Positions 8,705 to 20,011 of a DNA stretch of 47,695 nucleotides are shown one piece after another. Position 1 is the stretch's first letter; each line of letters opens with the position of its first letter. Below the pieces are notes generated by a model. It was given only the letters and a program-made list of their open reading frames with translations. It was not told the origin of the DNA and ran no database searches. The DNA is from Mogibacterium sp. GTDB lineage: Bacteria; Bacillota; Clostridia; Peptostreptococcales; Anaerovoracaceae. The position numbers were made by a program, and so were the translations under genes. The stretch is taken from assembly GCA_017432075.1 (NCBI GenBank), contig JAFRJV010000050.1, positions 1 through 47,695 on the forward strand. Reading direction: 5' to 3'.

Positions 8705-9964
8705 TTATAACCCGCGCGGATCCGCAATGCATCCTGCCAATGCCGATGCGGCTGCCACCGCAGGGCTTGCAAGTATGACTTCGCTCTGAGTGTGTCCCAT
8801 ACGTCCGACAAAGTTGCGGTTCGTTGTTGCTACGGCTCTTTCGCCTGCAGCCATTACTCCCATGTGTCCGCCAAGGCATGGGCCGCATGTAGGTGCTGAA
8901 ACGGCACATCCTGCTTCCACAAAGGTCTTCAGTATGCCTTCTTCCATGCATTTCAGATAGATCTGCTGTGTAGCCGGAATGATTATGCAGCGTATTCCGT
9001 CGGCGATCTTTTTACCCTCGAGTATCGATGCGGCAATGCGCATGTCGGACATGCGTCCGTTCGTGCATGATCCTATGACCACCTGATCTATGTGAAGTCC
9101 GGCTGCTTCTCCTACAGTCTTTGTATTTGAAGGCAGATGAGGCATCGATACAGTCGGCTCAAGTGTCGAAAGATCGATCTTTACGACTCTTTCGTATTCT
9201 GCGTCCGGGTCTGCCTCGTATACAGCAGGCTCTCTTCTGAACCTGTCTCTTATGTATTCACGGGTCTTGTCGTCTACAGGGAAAATGCCATTTTTGCCGC
9301 CGGCTTCGATCGCCATGTTCGATATGGTGAATCTGTCATCCATTGAAAGCTCGGCAACGCCCTCGCCTGCGAATTCGAGCGATTTGTAGAGCGCTCCGTC
9401 AACACCGATCTCGCCTATCAGGTGAAGGATCACATCCTTGCCCGATACGCATGGACCCGGCTTTCCGCTGAGTTCTACCTTTATTGCAGAAGGCACCTTG
9501 AACCAGTTGAGCCCCGATGCCATACCTGCGGCCATGTCTGTTGAACCAACGCCTGTGGAAAAAGCTCCGAGCGCTCCGTAAGTACAGGTGTGTGAGTCTG
9601 CTCCGATGATGCAGTCTCCGGGGCCGACTATCCCCTGCTCAGGCAGCAGCGCATGCTCTATTCCGACGGTACCTACATCATAAAAATGCTTTATGCCGTG
9701 CTTCTTTGCAAAGTCTCTGGAAATAACGCAGAGCTCTGCAGACTTGATATCCTTGCACGGTGTGTAGTGATCAAGAGCGATAACGATCTTTTCGTTATCG
9801 AAGACCTCCGTAAAGCCGGCTTTCTCGAACACTCCGATGGCGACCGGCGTGGTGACATCATTGCCAAGCACTACGTCGAGCTTTGCCTCTATCAGATCGC
9901 CTGCGTGGACTTCAGGAAGTCCGGCGTGAGCCGCAAGGATCTTTTGTGTCATTGTCATGCCCAT
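8705..9964 (-). CDS. leuC: 3-isopropylmalate dehydratase large subunit (HacA-like short form)
   Basis: This aconitase-superfamily 4Fe-4S protein (419 residues) isomerises 2- to 3-isopropylmalate with LeuD. Cluster cysteines are visible in [23 protein letters not shown] and [13 protein letters not shown]. The length marks the LeuC/HacA short type found in clostridia and archaea, not the roughly 466-residue E. coli form. The ATG at 9964 is preceded by AAGGGGGGA. Three in-frame ATGs lie within six codons, so the exact start is uncertain by a few residues. Confidence 0.95.
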   Translation of the reverse strand: MGMTMTQKILAAHAGLPEVHAGDLIEAKLDVVLGNDVTTPVAIGVFEKAGFTEVFDNEKIVIALDHYTPCKDIKSAELCVISRDFAKKHGIKHFYDVGTVGIEHALLPEQGIVGPGDCIIGADSHTCTYGALGAFSTGVGSTDMAAGMASGLNWFKVPSAIKVELSGKPGPCVSGKDVILHLIGEIGVDGALYKSLEFAGEGVAELSMDDRFTISNMAIEAGGKNGIFPVDDKTREYIRDRFRREPAVYEADPDAEYERVVKIDLSTLEPTVSMPHLPSNTKTVGEAAGLHIDQVVIGSCTNGRMSDMRIAASILEGKKIADGIRCIIIPATQQIYLKCMEEGILKTFVEAGCAVSAPTCGPCLGGHMGVMAAGERAVATTNRNFVGRMGHTQSEVILASPAVAAASALAGCIADPRGL

Positions 9965-9983
9965 GGTCTCTGATCCCCCCTTT

Positions 9984-11549
9984 TTATACTTCAGTTGCTT
10001 TTATAGGTGCTGCTTCGTCATGGTGCTTGCGTTCGTAAGCAGCCATGCGGTTGAGCGCCTTAAGGTAAGCGTTGATGCTCGCCTCCATGATATCTGTCGA
10101 AAGACCTCTGCCTGTGAACGTTCTGTCATAGGCATTTACCTTTACCGTTACATCACCCAGAGTATCCTTGCCTTCAGATATCGAGTGTATGTTGAAGATG
10201 TCAAAGCTGTGAGCTGACGGCTGTATTATAGCGTCGATCGCGTTATACGCTGCATCGATAGGTCCGTCTCCGAGAGCTACATCCTGCTTCTTCTCTCCGT
10301 CCTTCTCGAGACTGACAGTGCATGTCGCAGTGGTGAAGTTGCTTGTAGACATCTGGAACCAGTCAAGCTTGTAACCTTCTGCATCATCCTCGAATACTAT
10401 GTTCGTGTTGTGTGTTACGATGGCCTCGAGGTCGGCATCGGTTATGTTCTTTTTCTTATCGCATACAGTCTTGAACTCATCAAAACATCTGTCGAGCTCT
10501 TCCTTGCTGAGTACGAATCCGAGTTCCTCAAGTCTCTGACCAACGGCATGGCGTCCGGAGTGCTTTCCGAGCACCAGATTGTTCACATGAATGCCGACCG
10601 ACTCAGGAGTCATGATCTCATAAGTTTTCTTATTGGCAAGCACGCCGTGCTGATGTATTCCTGACTCGTGTGCAAAAGCATTTTTGCCTACTATCGGCTT
10701 GTTGAGAGGTGCCGTCTGTCCGATGATGTTGTATACCGTCTGGCTTGCACGGTGGATCTGAGTGGTGTCGATGCCTGTTGTAAGGCCGGTAACATCCTGC
10801 CTTGTGCGGATCGCCATTACGATCTCTTCAAGGGATGTATTGCCTGCTCTTTCACCCAGTCCGTTTATGGTGCACTCCACCTGTCTTGCTCCTCCGAGCA
10901 CTCCGGCCAGAGCATTTGCGGTAGCCATGCCCAGATCATTATGGCAATGGACTGAGAATATGACATTCTCTGCACCTTTAACGTTGTATTTGACATCCTC
11001 TATCAGCTCGCGCATCTCGCCCGGTGTAGTGTAGCCTACTGTATCAGGCAGGTTTATGGTGGTCGCACCGTTAGCTATAGCTACCTCGACTACTTTTTTG
11101 AGGAATTCCGGTTCGCTTCTTGTGGCGTCCTCTGCCGAGAATTCGATGTTTGAGCAGTATTTCTTTGCGTAAGCTACCATTTCGCCTGCTCTTTCGAGCA
11201 CCTTCTCAGGGCTCATGCGCAGCTTATACTCCATATGGAGAGGCGATGTCGCAATAAACACGTGTATGCGCGGATCCGCAGCACCTTTGACAGCTTCCCA
11301 TGCAGTGTCGATGTCCTTCGGGGTCGAACGTGCAAGCGAAGCGATAGTGCAGCCTCTGATGGTCTCGGAAATGGTCTTCACCGATTCGAAGTCTCCCGGC
11401 GATGCGATGGCAAAGCCTGCTTCGATTATGTCCACATGCATCTTCTCGAGGCATCTGGCCACTTCTATCTTCTCTCTCAGGTTCATGCTGCAGCCCGGCG
11501 ACTGCTCGCCGTCACGCAGAGTCGTATCGAAAATCTTAACTTGTTCCAT
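9984..11549 (-). CDS. leuA: 2-isopropylmalate synthase
   Basis: This enzyme condenses acetyl-CoA with 2-oxoisovalerate, the committed leucine step. The HMGL-like TIM barrel begins with [14 protein letters not shown], with metal ligands in HCHNDLGMA and the NGLGERAGN segment. The C-terminal part (about 390-500) is the LeuA allosteric dimer domain that normally binds leucine. The 521-residue length is typical of the full feedback-regulated enzyme. It follows ilvD by 28 bp. Confidence 0.95.
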   Translation of the reverse strand: MEQVKIFDTTLRDGEQSPGCSMNLREKIEVARCLEKMHVDIIEAGFAIASPGDFESVKTISETIRGCTIASLARSTPKDIDTAWEAVKGAADPRIHVFIATSPLHMEYKLRMSPEKVLERAGEMVAYAKKYCSNIEFSAEDATRSEPEFLKKVVEVAIANGATTINLPDTVGYTTPGEMRELIEDVKYNVKGAENVIFSVHCHNDLGMATANALAGVLGGARQVECTINGLGERAGNTSLEEIVMAIRTRQDVTGLTTGIDTTQIHRASQTVYNIIGQTAPLNKPIVGKNAFAHESGIHQHGVLANKKTYEIMTPESVGIHVNNLVLGKHSGRHAVGQRLEELGFVLSKEELDRCFDEFKTVCDKKKNITDADLEAIVTHNTNIVFEDDAEGYKLDWFQMSTSNFTTATCTVSLEKDGEKKQDVALGDGPIDAAYNAIDAIIQPSAHSFDIFNIHSISEGKDTLGDVTVKVNAYDRTFTGRGLSTDIMEASINAYLKALNRMAAYERKHHDEAAPIKATEV

Positions 11550-11577
11550 TGTTTCTCCAGTCTCTGTATCTGCTTAT

Positions 11578-13239
11578 CTAATCCAGTATCGCGCCTTTAT
11601 CTGCGGAGCTTACGAGCTTCGCATAGCGTGCAAGATAGCCGGTCTTTACCTTAGGTTCAGGGCATACCCATGTCTTGCGGCGCTCTTCGAGCTCCTCGTC
11701 AGACACCTTGAGCTCGATCGTCTTGTTCGCGATGTCTATGGAGATGATGTCCCCCTCGTGCACAAGGCCGATAGGGCCTCCGGATGCCGCCTCAGGACTT
11801 ACATGTCCTATTGAAGCTCCGCGGGTAGCGCCCGAGAATCTTCCGTCTGTTATAAGCGCTACTGATGCGTCAAGTCCCATTCCTGCTATCGCCGAAGTCG
11901 GGTTGAGCATCTCTCTCATTCCCGGACCTCCCTTAGGGCCTTCGTAGCGTATCACTACTACGTCGCCGGCTTTGATGCCTCCGTCATAGATGACTCTGAT
12001 GGCATCATCTTCGGAATCGAACACTCTTGCAGGACCTTCGTGTTTCATCATTTCAGGCAATACTGCCGACTGCTTGACAACGCATCCGTCAGGTGCGATG
12101 TTGCCTTTCAGAACTGCGATGCCTCCGGTCTTCATGAACGGATCATCGAAAGGTCTGATTATATCCGTGTTCAGATTGCATGCGTCAGCGATGTTCTCTC
12201 CCATGGTCTTTCCGCTCACGGTCATTACCGATGTGTCGAGCAGATCGCCTTTTGTGAGCTCCGTCATTACTGCATACACTCCGCCGGCAGCCTCGAGGTC
12301 TTCCATGAAGGTATCGCCTGCAGGCGCCAGATGGCAGAGGTTAGGTGTTTTGCCGCTGATCTCGTTTGCCATGTCAAAGCTGATGTCGACTCCCGCTTCG
12401 TGAGCGATGGCAGGCAGATGCAGCATGGTATTGGTGGAGCATCCGAGCGCCATGTCGACTGTCTCGGCATTATGGAAAGCAGCCTCAGTCATGATGTCGC
12501 GAGGTCTGATATCCTTTTCGACGAGCTTCATGATCTGCATTCCTGTCTCCTTTGCAAGACGGATCCTTGCGGAATACGGAGCAGGTATGGTGCCGTTGCC
12601 GCGGAGAGCCATTCCAATGGCCTCCGTGAGGCAGTTCATGGAGTTTGCCGTGTACATGCCTGAACATGATCCGCATGAAGGGCAGGCGTGCTCAACATAT
12701 GACTGCACGCCCTCCTCATCGAGCTTTCCGGCATGGTATGCGCCGACTGACTCGAACATGTGTGAGAGGCAGGTACGTCTGCCGTCAGGCAGACGGCCGG
12801 CCAGCATTGGCCCGCCGGCGCAGAATATGGTCGGTACGTTTATGCGTGCCGCAGCCATCAGAAGTCCCGGAACGTTTTTGTCGCAGTTAGGCACCATGAC
12901 AAGTCCGTCAAACTGATGGGCAATGGCCATTGCCTCTGTGGAGTCAGCAATGAGGTCTCTCGTTACGAGAGAATACTTCATGCCGATATGACCCATAGCG
13001 ATGCCGTCACAGACAGCTATCGCAGGGAAGAGTATCGGTGTTCCTCCTGCTGCACGTACACCGGCCTTGACCGCCTCGGCTATTTTGTCGAGGTGCATGT
13101 GCCCCGGCACTATTTCGTTATATGAGCTGACTACACCGATCAGCGGACGGCTGATCTCCTCTTCTGTCAGTCCAAGAGCATACATGAGGCTCTTGTTCGG
13201 CGCGCGGTCAACTCCTATCTTTACATTGTCAGATTTCAT
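11578..13239 (-). CDS. ilvD: dihydroxy-acid dehydratase
   Basis: This Fe-S dehydratase (553 residues) converts 2,3-dihydroxy-3-methyl acids to the 2-oxo acids of Val and Ile. The family motifs [25 protein letters not shown] (cluster cysteines) and the C-terminal [11 protein letters not shown] are all present. The length is typical. It lies 21 bp downstream of ilvC. The Fe-S cofactor type fits an anaerobe. Confidence 0.96.
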   Translation of the reverse strand: MKSDNVKIGVDRAPNKSLMYALGLTEEEISRPLIGVVSSYNEIVPGHMHLDKIAEAVKAGVRAAGGTPILFPAIAVCDGIAMGHIGMKYSLVTRDLIADSTEAMAIAHQFDGLVMVPNCDKNVPGLLMAAARINVPTIFCAGGPMLAGRLPDGRRTCLSHMFESVGAYHAGKLDEEGVQSYVEHACPSCGSCSGMYTANSMNCLTEAIGMALRGNGTIPAPYSARIRLAKETGMQIMKLVEKDIRPRDIMTEAAFHNAETVDMALGCSTNTMLHLPAIAHEAGVDISFDMANEISGKTPNLCHLAPAGDTFMEDLEAAGGVYAVMTELTKGDLLDTSVMTVSGKTMGENIADACNLNTDIIRPFDDPFMKTGGIAVLKGNIAPDGCVVKQSAVLPEMMKHEGPARVFDSEDDAIRVIYDGGIKAGDVVVIRYEGPKGGPGMREMLNPTSAIAGMGLDASVALITDGRFSGATRGASIGHVSPEAASGGPIGLVHEGDIISIDIANKTIELKVSDEELEERRKTWVCPEPKVKTGYLARYAKLVSSADKGAILD

Positions 13240-13260
13240 GATCTCTGTTGTCCCCTTTTA

Positions 13261-14821
<1,561 letters not shown>

Positions 14822-14834
14822 TCTCTGCACCTCC

Positions 14835-16541
14835 CTATAGTTTCATGAAGTCGGTGATGTGGCTTCCGCCTCCCACCATAGGTCTTACCATCTCGTCTAT
14901 GTCCAGCATGCAGTCGATAACATATCCTTCTCCGCATGCCATCGCTTCTTCTATCGCTTCGGCGAGATCCTTCTGGTTGTTGACCCTGCGTCCATGGAGC
15001 CCGTAGGCTTCTGCCAGCTTCACGAAGTCAGGACCTCTGTCCATGTCTGTCTCAGAGAAATTCTTCTTATATATAAGGTTCTGCCACTGCCTTACCATTC
15101 CCAGGGTCTGGTTGTCGAACACGAACGTGATCACCGGCAGTCCGTAGTGCTGCACTGTTGTCAGCTCATTGCAGTTCATGCGGAAGCTTCCGTCACCTGC
15201 TATGTGGATCACCATCTTGTCAGGATTTCCTACCTTGGCGCCGATGGCAGCTCCGAGTCCGAAGCCCATCGTTCCGAAGCCTCCGGATGTAATAAGCTGA
15301 CCCGGATAATCGAAGTGGAAATGCTGTATCGCCCACATCTGATGCTGTCCGACATCCGTAGCGACAATAGTATCCATAGGCATCATCCTTGCGATGGTAT
15401 CGCAAACCTGTTTAGGATTCAGTGTGTCGCCGCCTTCATCGTATAAGGTCTCTGTAGGGAATGAGAATACATATTCTTTCCACTTTGAGTGCTCCTGCTG
15501 TGTGAGCCTCTCGTTGAGCATCCTGAGTACTTCCTTTGCATCACCGACTATATGGTGGTCGGTCTGCACATTCTTGTTGATCTCAGATCTGTCTATATCT
15601 ATGTGTACGATCTTTGCCTGGCTTGCGAATGATTCCGGATCGAGAGCCACTCTGTCGGAGAACCTGCAGCCTACCGCGATCAGAAGATCGCACTCGTTAA
15701 CGCCGATGTTCGATGCCTGCGAACCGTGCATACCGATCATTCCCGTAGCGAGAGGGTTCCGGCCTTCCATTCCGCCGCCTCCCATGACTGTGATGGCTGT
15801 CGGGGCATCCATCAGGTTCACGAATTCGTTGAATTCTTTGTGAGCCCTGCCTCTTACTACACCTCCTCCGCAGATCAGCATAGGCTTTTCGGATTCGCCT
15901 ATCATACTGATGAGCTTGTCTATGTCCTCTTCATCGACTGACGGTTTGTGCAGATCGGCCATATTGCGGTCATAGAGAGCATCGAGCATTCCCGATTTCT
16001 TGTGTTCTTTTCTCGGAACGAATTCATATTCAGCTGTCTCTGCCGTAACATTTTTGAGAATGTCGATGAATACCGGTCCCGGTCTTCCGCTTCTGGCGAT
16101 CGCAAATGCCCTTCTCACTGTATCAGCAAGTTTGTTTACATCGCTGATCTGGAATGTGCACTTGGTAATAGGAAGCATTACGCCAGTGCTGTCTACCTCC
16201 TGGAAGGAATCCTTTCCTATCAGGCTCTCAGCGACATTGCACGAAATAAATACTACCGGGGATGAATCCATGTACGCTGTTGCGACTCCGGTAGTCAGGT
16301 TGGTCGCACCCGGTCCCGAAGTAGAAAACGCCACTCCTACCTTACCCGTGCTGCGTGCATAACCGTCAGCTGCGTGAGACGCTCCCTGCTCGTGTGCCGT
16401 CAGGTAATGATGTACCCTGTCACGGTATTTGACCAGTGCGTCGTAAACGTAGAGAATGGTGCCACCCGGGTAGCCGAATACTGTATCGACCTCCTGCTCA
16501 AGCAGGCATTCCATTAATATTTCTGCGCCGGTTAATTTCAA
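14835..16541 (-). CDS. ilvB: acetolactate synthase catalytic subunit (set 1), TTG start
   Basis: This ThDP- and FAD-dependent acetohydroxyacid synthase (about 568 residues) makes acetolactate or acetohydroxybutyrate. FGYPGG, the activating Glu in AHEQGA (Glu51) and the ThDP motif beginning GDGSFRMN are present. The MVRQW segment keeps the Trp that in E. coli AHAS II (Trp464) favours 2-oxobutanoate, so an isoleucine role is plausible. I chose the TTG at 16541 (LKLTGAEIL) with AAAGGA upstream. The open frame continues 21 codons further to an ATG, but that segment is unlike the family and includes a hairpin. Confidence 0.93.
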   Translation of the reverse strand: MKLTGAEILMECLLEQEVDTVFGYPGGTILYVYDALVKYRDRVHHYLTAHEQGASHAADGYARSTGKVGVAFSTSGPGATNLTTGVATAYMDSSPVVFISCNVAESLIGKDSFQEVDSTGVMLPITKCTFQISDVNKLADTVRRAFAIARSGRPGPVFIDILKNVTAETAEYEFVPRKEHKKSGMLDALYDRNMADLHKPSVDEEDIDKLISMIGESEKPMLICGGGVVRGRAHKEFNEFVNLMDAPTAITVMGGGGMEGRNPLATGMIGMHGSQASNIGVNECDLLIAVGCRFSDRVALDPESFASQAKIVHIDIDRSEINKNVQTDHHIVGDAKEVLRMLNERLTQQEHSKWKEYVFSFPTETLYDEGGDTLNPKQVCDTIARMMPMDTIVATDVGQHQMWAIQHFHFDYPGQLITSGGFGTMGFGLGAAIGAKVGNPDKMVIHIAGDGSFRMNCNELTTVQHYGLPVITFVFDNQTLGMVRQWQNLIYKKNFSETDMDRGPDFVKLAEAYGLHGRRVNNQKDLAEAIEEAMACGEGYVIDCMLDIDEMVRPMVGGGSHITDFMKL

Positions 16542-16573
16542 TTCTATATACGTCCTTTCTATATTGTTTTTAT

Positions 16574-16644
16574 CGGAGGAGCTCAGCCTCCGGAGATCAG
16601 GCATTTCTACATTACGGCAAAGCCGTTCATTCTTAGAAATGCCT
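16574..16644. promoter_or_regulatory. nested hairpins and a 7-residue ORF between the two acetolactate synthase sets
   Basis: The 101-bp gap between ilvH2 and the TTG of ilvB1 is the longest inside this operon. It holds an 11-bp perfect inverted repeat (16599-16609 with 16634-16644). Its loop contains a smaller ACGGC/GCCGT hairpin and an 8-codon frame (ATG at 16628-16630, TAG at 16607-16609, peptide MNGFAVM). Next comes a 6-bp CGGAGG/CCTCCG hairpin (16574-16592). There is no T run, so it is not a simple terminator. An RNA-processing site, a differential-stability element or an attenuator-like leader are possible. The function is inference. Confidence 0.45.
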
Positions 16645-17113
16645 ATTTCTCCATTGCTATGGTGCCGGTCCTCTGGATCTCGATGATGCCGTAGCCCTTC
16701 ATAGCCTTGATGAAGTCCTCAACGTTTTCAGGCTCGGCATGATATTCGAGTAAGAGGTATTTAGGCGCCACTTTCATGACCTTTGCCCCCATCACCTGGC
16801 AAAACTCTATGAGAGGTGTGCGGTTCGAAAGATTGTATGCCACCTTAATGAGCATCATCTCCAGGCATACGCTCTTTGCGTCACTCAGGCGTCTTACCTT
16901 TATGACATCGACATTCTTGTTGAGCTGTTTCTCGATCTGGTCGATGGTCCTCTGATCACCTGTCGACGTTATGGTCATGCTTGATATTTCATGGTTGTCG
17001 GTCTCACCTACAGCCAGAGTGTCTATGTTGAAGCCCCGCCTTGCGAAAAGTCCTGATACGGCCGACAGAACTCCGTCCCTGTTTTCTACAAGTACCGAAA
17101 AGATCCCTTTCAT
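16643..17113 (-). CDS. ilvH: acetolactate synthase small subunit (set 2)
   Basis: This is a second, shorter regulatory subunit (156 residues). The N-terminal ACT domain begins FSVLVENRDGVLSAVSGLFARRG, and the C-terminal ALS_ss_C domain ends near KGYGIIEIQRTG. The length is close to that of E. coli IlvH (163). It starts 12 bp after its catalytic partner, with GGGAGG before the ATG. Its stop codon lies inside one arm of the downstream inverted repeat. Confidence 0.92.
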   Translation of the reverse strand: MKGIFSVLVENRDGVLSAVSGLFARRGFNIDTLAVGETDNHEISSMTITSTGDQRTIDQIEKQLNKNVDVIKVRRLSDAKSVCLEMMLIKVAYNLSNRTPLIEFCQVMGAKVMKVAPKYLLLEYHAEPENVEDFIKAMKGYGIIEIQRTGTIAMEK

Positions 17114-17125
17114 CTCTGCCTCCCG

Positions 17126-18742
17126 TCACTTAACATTGTTTTCGCTGTCAACGTCGCACACCAGAAGGCGTGCGCCTTCGCCCTCAAGGAACCAGTCGAG
17201 CTTCTCATCAAGTTCGCCATTCGATGAGCATTCATCATACGTCAGTCCGTAGGCTTCAGCGATCTTTCCGTAATCAGGCCAGTCGCTGAGCTTTACGCCT
17301 TCGTAATGAGAATCGTAGTTCTTGTGCTGATATTCCCTCACCAGTCCGAGGTACCTGTTGCGCACAAGCAATATCCTTAAGTCTACGTTGTTGTTGCGCA
17401 TGGTGGCAAGCTCATTCATCGCCATCTGGAAGGCTCCGTCGCCTATGACTGCTACAGTCTGCTTCTCAGGGCTTACGAGCTTTGCTCCTATCGCAGCAGG
17501 TATCGAGTACCCCATGGTGCCCATTCCGCCGGTAGTCATGAAGCGGCCTTCCTTCATTATATAATTGTCAGCGCTCCACAGCTGATTCTGTCCTACATCA
17601 GCCACATATACAGCGTCATCGTCGAGTTTTTCCGAGAGCTTCTGCACCAGCAAGTTCGGATCAACAAGTCTGTCGCTGAATACGCGTGTATCAACAGTGC
17701 TTGTCTTTATCTCTTCAAGCTCCTCTATCCAGCTGTCATCCTTGCGGCTTATGTCGCCGTCCAGCATGAGTGCGAATATCTCGCTGAGGTCTCCTACAAG
17801 AGGAATTGTAGGCCCTACGTTTTTTCCAATCTCCGCTGTATCTATATCTATATGTATAATTGCACGTCTTGTGAGCTTCTCAGGTTTCGGAATAGCTCTG
17901 TCAGCAATGCGTGCACCAACGACCAGCAGCAGATCAGCTCTTCCTACCGCCTTGTTGGCATATGGTTTTCCGTTATTTCCCAGCATGCCGAAGTTCAGCG
18001 GATGCTTCTTCGGCAGCACTCCCATGCCCATCATGGTGTGTACCAGCGGGATATTGAATTTTTCGCAGAATTCGCGTATTACCTGTTCGCCGTTTCCGAG
18101 TATGACTCCTCCGCCCGCGCAGATGAGAGGTTTTTCTGCCTGATCGAGCAGATTCACTACCCTGCGAAGCTGTATCGGATTTATCTTTATCTCAGGCTTA
18201 TAACCGCGTATGACTACATTTTCAGGATAATTGAACTGCTTTCTCAGCTCAGCCTGCTGAACATCCATCGGAATGTCTATCAGGACCGGCCCCTTGCGGC
18301 CTGTGGATGCGATATAGAAAGCTTCCTTGAACACCCTCGGAATGTCGTCAGGATCCTTGACGAGGTAGCTGTGCTTCACGAATGATCTTGTAGCACCTCG
18401 CATGTCGGCTTCCTGGAACACGTCTCTGCCGAGAAGCTTGCTCGACACCTGTCCGGATATTGCTATAAGAGGAATGCTGTCTGCATAAGCTGTCGCAAGA
18501 GCAGTAATAAGATTGGTAGCTCCCGGACCGGATGTTACCACGCACACCGCAGGTTTGCGCGACATCCTGGCATAACCGCTTGCGGCGTGTCCGGCATTCT
18601 GCTCCTGACGTACCAGAACATGCTCGATATTTGAGTTATACAGCCCTTCATAAAAAGGCGCTATCGCCACACCGGGATAGCCAAATACCAGGTTTATTCC
18701 CTCTGCCTCAAGGCACTTCACCATCGCTTCTGCACCGGTCAA
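17126..18742 (-). CDS. ilvB: acetolactate synthase catalytic subunit (set 2), TTG start
   Basis: This is the first gene of the BCAA operon, a second ThDP-dependent acetolactate synthase (about 538 residues). FGYPGVA, the activating Glu in RQEQNAGH and the ThDP motif GDGAFQMAMNEL are present. The position of the specificity Trp (MVRQW in set 1) reads LVREY, with Tyr instead, suggesting a different 2-oxobutanoate preference. The TTG at 18742 is preceded by AAGGAGG nine bases upstream. A longer reading from an ATG at 18772 would translate that ribosome site itself as arginines, so I reject it. Both large subunits of this operon use TTG. Confidence 0.92.
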   Translation of the reverse strand: MTGAEAMVKCLEAEGINLVFGYPGVAIAPFYEGLYNSNIEHVLVRQEQNAGHAASGYARMSRKPAVCVVTSGPGATNLITALATAYADSIPLIAISGQVSSKLLGRDVFQEADMRGATRSFVKHSYLVKDPDDIPRVFKEAFYIASTGRKGPVLIDIPMDVQQAELRKQFNYPENVVIRGYKPEIKINPIQLRRVVNLLDQAEKPLICAGGGVILGNGEQVIREFCEKFNIPLVHTMMGMGVLPKKHPLNFGMLGNNGKPYANKAVGRADLLLVVGARIADRAIPKPEKLTRRAIIHIDIDTAEIGKNVGPTIPLVGDLSEIFALMLDGDISRKDDSWIEELEEIKTSTVDTRVFSDRLVDPNLLVQKLSEKLDDDAVYVADVGQNQLWSADNYIMKEGRFMTTGGMGTMGYSIPAAIGAKLVSPEKQTVAVIGDGAFQMAMNELATMRNNNVDLRILLVRNRYLGLVREYQHKNYDSHYEGVKLSDWPDYGKIAEAYGLTYDECSSNGELDEKLDWFLEGEGARLLVCDVDSENNVK

Positions 18743-18781
18743 GATAATGTTCCTCCTTACATTTTGTTTCATCTTGTATGC

Positions 18782-18826
18782 GTAACAATTACTTTATCAC
18801 GATTGATGAAATGTAACAATTCCTTT
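18782..18826 (-). promoter_or_regulatory. BCAA operon promoter with a 14-nt direct-repeat operator
   Basis: On the minus strand, TTGTTA (18814-18819) and TAAAGT (18791-18796) form a -35/-10 pair with a 17-bp spacer. The repeat AAAG-N-AATTGTTAC occurs twice, at 18813-18826 and 18782-18795, with 13 of 14 bases identical. The starts are 31 bp apart, about three helical turns. One copy covers the -35, and the other lies between the -10 and the predicted start. This looks like a pair of operator sites for a repressor. The regulator is not known. Confidence 0.6.
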
Positions 18827-18869
18827 CTGTATTTTTTGAGATAATTTACAATTTACAAGTGGTTTTTTG

Positions 18870-18898
18870 TTGACACAAACAATAAAGTGGTTTACTTT
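18870..18898 (+). promoter_or_regulatory. promoter of the leucine dehydrogenase gene
   Basis: A perfect -35 TTGACA (18870-18875) is separated by 17 bp from TACTTT (18893-18898), followed by an AT-rich leader of about 45 bases to the ATG. It diverges from the BCAA operon promoter about 45 bp away, so the two could be coordinated by one regulator. Confidence 0.6.
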
Positions 18899-18947
18899 TT
18901 TATATGTCAAATAAAAAAAGTTGCTAAAACCAAGAAAGGAAATACAT

Positions 18948-19991
18948 ATGACTAACATTGAGATGATCCGTGCCTATGGGCATGAGCAGGTTGCATATTT
19001 CAACAACGAAAAAGCAGGCCTTAGAGCGATCATCGCTCTTCACAATACAAACCTCGGTCCTGCAGTCGGCGGATGCAGACTCTGGCCTTATGAGAGTGAA
19101 GAAGCCGCACTCTTCGACGTACTCAGACTCTCGCGCGGCATGAGCCACAAGAACGCTGCTGCAGGAATGCCTCTCGGAGGCGCAAAAGGCGTTATCCTCG
19201 CACATCCGTCACAGAAAACTGAAGCAATGTTTGAGGCTTTCGGCGAAGCAGTAAACACCTTCATGGGCAAGTACTACACTGCTGAGGATGTCAACACCGA
19301 TACAAAAGATGCTGACTACATGCTGCGCACTACAGATTACGTAGTAGGCCGTGCAGACGTATCCGGAGACCCTTCGCCATTCACATCCATCGGCGTATTT
19401 GATGGTATCCGTGCTGTTGCAAAATTCATGAACGGTTCTGACAGTCTTGACGGAATGAAGATCGCCGTACAGGGACTCGGCAAGGTAGGTATGGGCCTGG
19501 CAGAGCTTCTGCACGAAGCAGGCGCAAAGCTGATCGTATGCAACAACTCGAACCGCGAAGCAATGAAGTATGCTGTTGAGCAGCTCGGAGCAACTGAGGT
19601 CCCTAAAGACGAGATCTACGGCGTTGAATGCGACATCTTCGCACCTTGCGCTCTCGGCGCTGTCGTAAACAGCAAGACCATTCCGCAGTTCAAGTGCAGA
19701 GCTATCGCAGGTGCTGCGAACAACGTTATCTATGATGACGCTGCAGGCGAAGCACTCAAGGCACGCGGCATCCTGTACGCTCCTGACTTCATCATCAACG
19801 GAGGCGGAGTTATCAACGCAGGCCAGGAAGCATTCACTACATACGACAAAGAGAACGTGCTCAAGCAGGTACACAACATCTACAACACAGTTTACAGAAT
19901 GCTCGAAGAGTCGAAAGCGACAGGCAAGCCTGAAGGCGTTATCGCTACGGAATTCGCAGAAAACCGCATCAAAAACGGACTCGACGCATAG
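18948..19991 (+). CDS. leucine (branched-chain) dehydrogenase
   Basis: This Glu/Leu/Phe/Val dehydrogenase family enzyme (347 residues) reversibly and oxidatively deaminates branched-chain amino acids to 2-oxo acids with NAD. The substrate-binding GCRLWPY, the two catalytic-site lysines Lys68 (MSHKNAAAG) and Lys80 (GGAKGVI, same numbering as Geobacillus leucine dehydrogenase) and the Rossmann loop VQGLGKVGMGLAELL support the call. I chose the ATG at 18948 with AAAGGAAA upstream. An in-frame ATG at 18921 has no ribosome site. It faces away from the ilv/leu operon and could either degrade Leu or assimilate ammonia into BCAAs. Exact substrate preference (Leu, Val, Phe) is not decidable here. Confidence 0.9.
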   Translation: MTNIEMIRAYGHEQVAYFNNEKAGLRAIIALHNTNLGPAVGGCRLWPYESEEAALFDVLRLSRGMSHKNAAAGMPLGGAKGVILAHPSQKTEAMFEAFGEAVNTFMGKYYTAEDVNTDTKDADYMLRTTDYVVGRADVSGDPSPFTSIGVFDGIRAVAKFMNGSDSLDGMKIAVQGLGKVGMGLAELLHEAGAKLIVCNNSNREAMKYAVEQLGATEVPKDEIYGVECDIFAPCALGAVVNSKTIPQFKCRAIAGAANNVIYDDAAGEALKARGILYAPDFIINGGGVINAGQEAFTTYDKENVLKQVHNIYNTVYRMLEESKATGKPEGVIATEFAENRIKNGLDA

Positions 19992-20011
19992 TTAAACAGC
20001 ATAAAAGAAAT

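Noticed and set aside
16542-16604. A longer ilvB1 starting at an ATG at 16604
   Set aside because: The added 21 residues are unlike acetolactate synthases and would be encoded by the hairpin region.
18743-18947. T-box, CodY box or leader-peptide attenuator for the BCAA operon
   Set aside because: The predicted leader is only about 40 bases. No CodY-like AATTTTC/GAAAATT palindrome, T-box sequence or BCAA-rich leader peptide is present.
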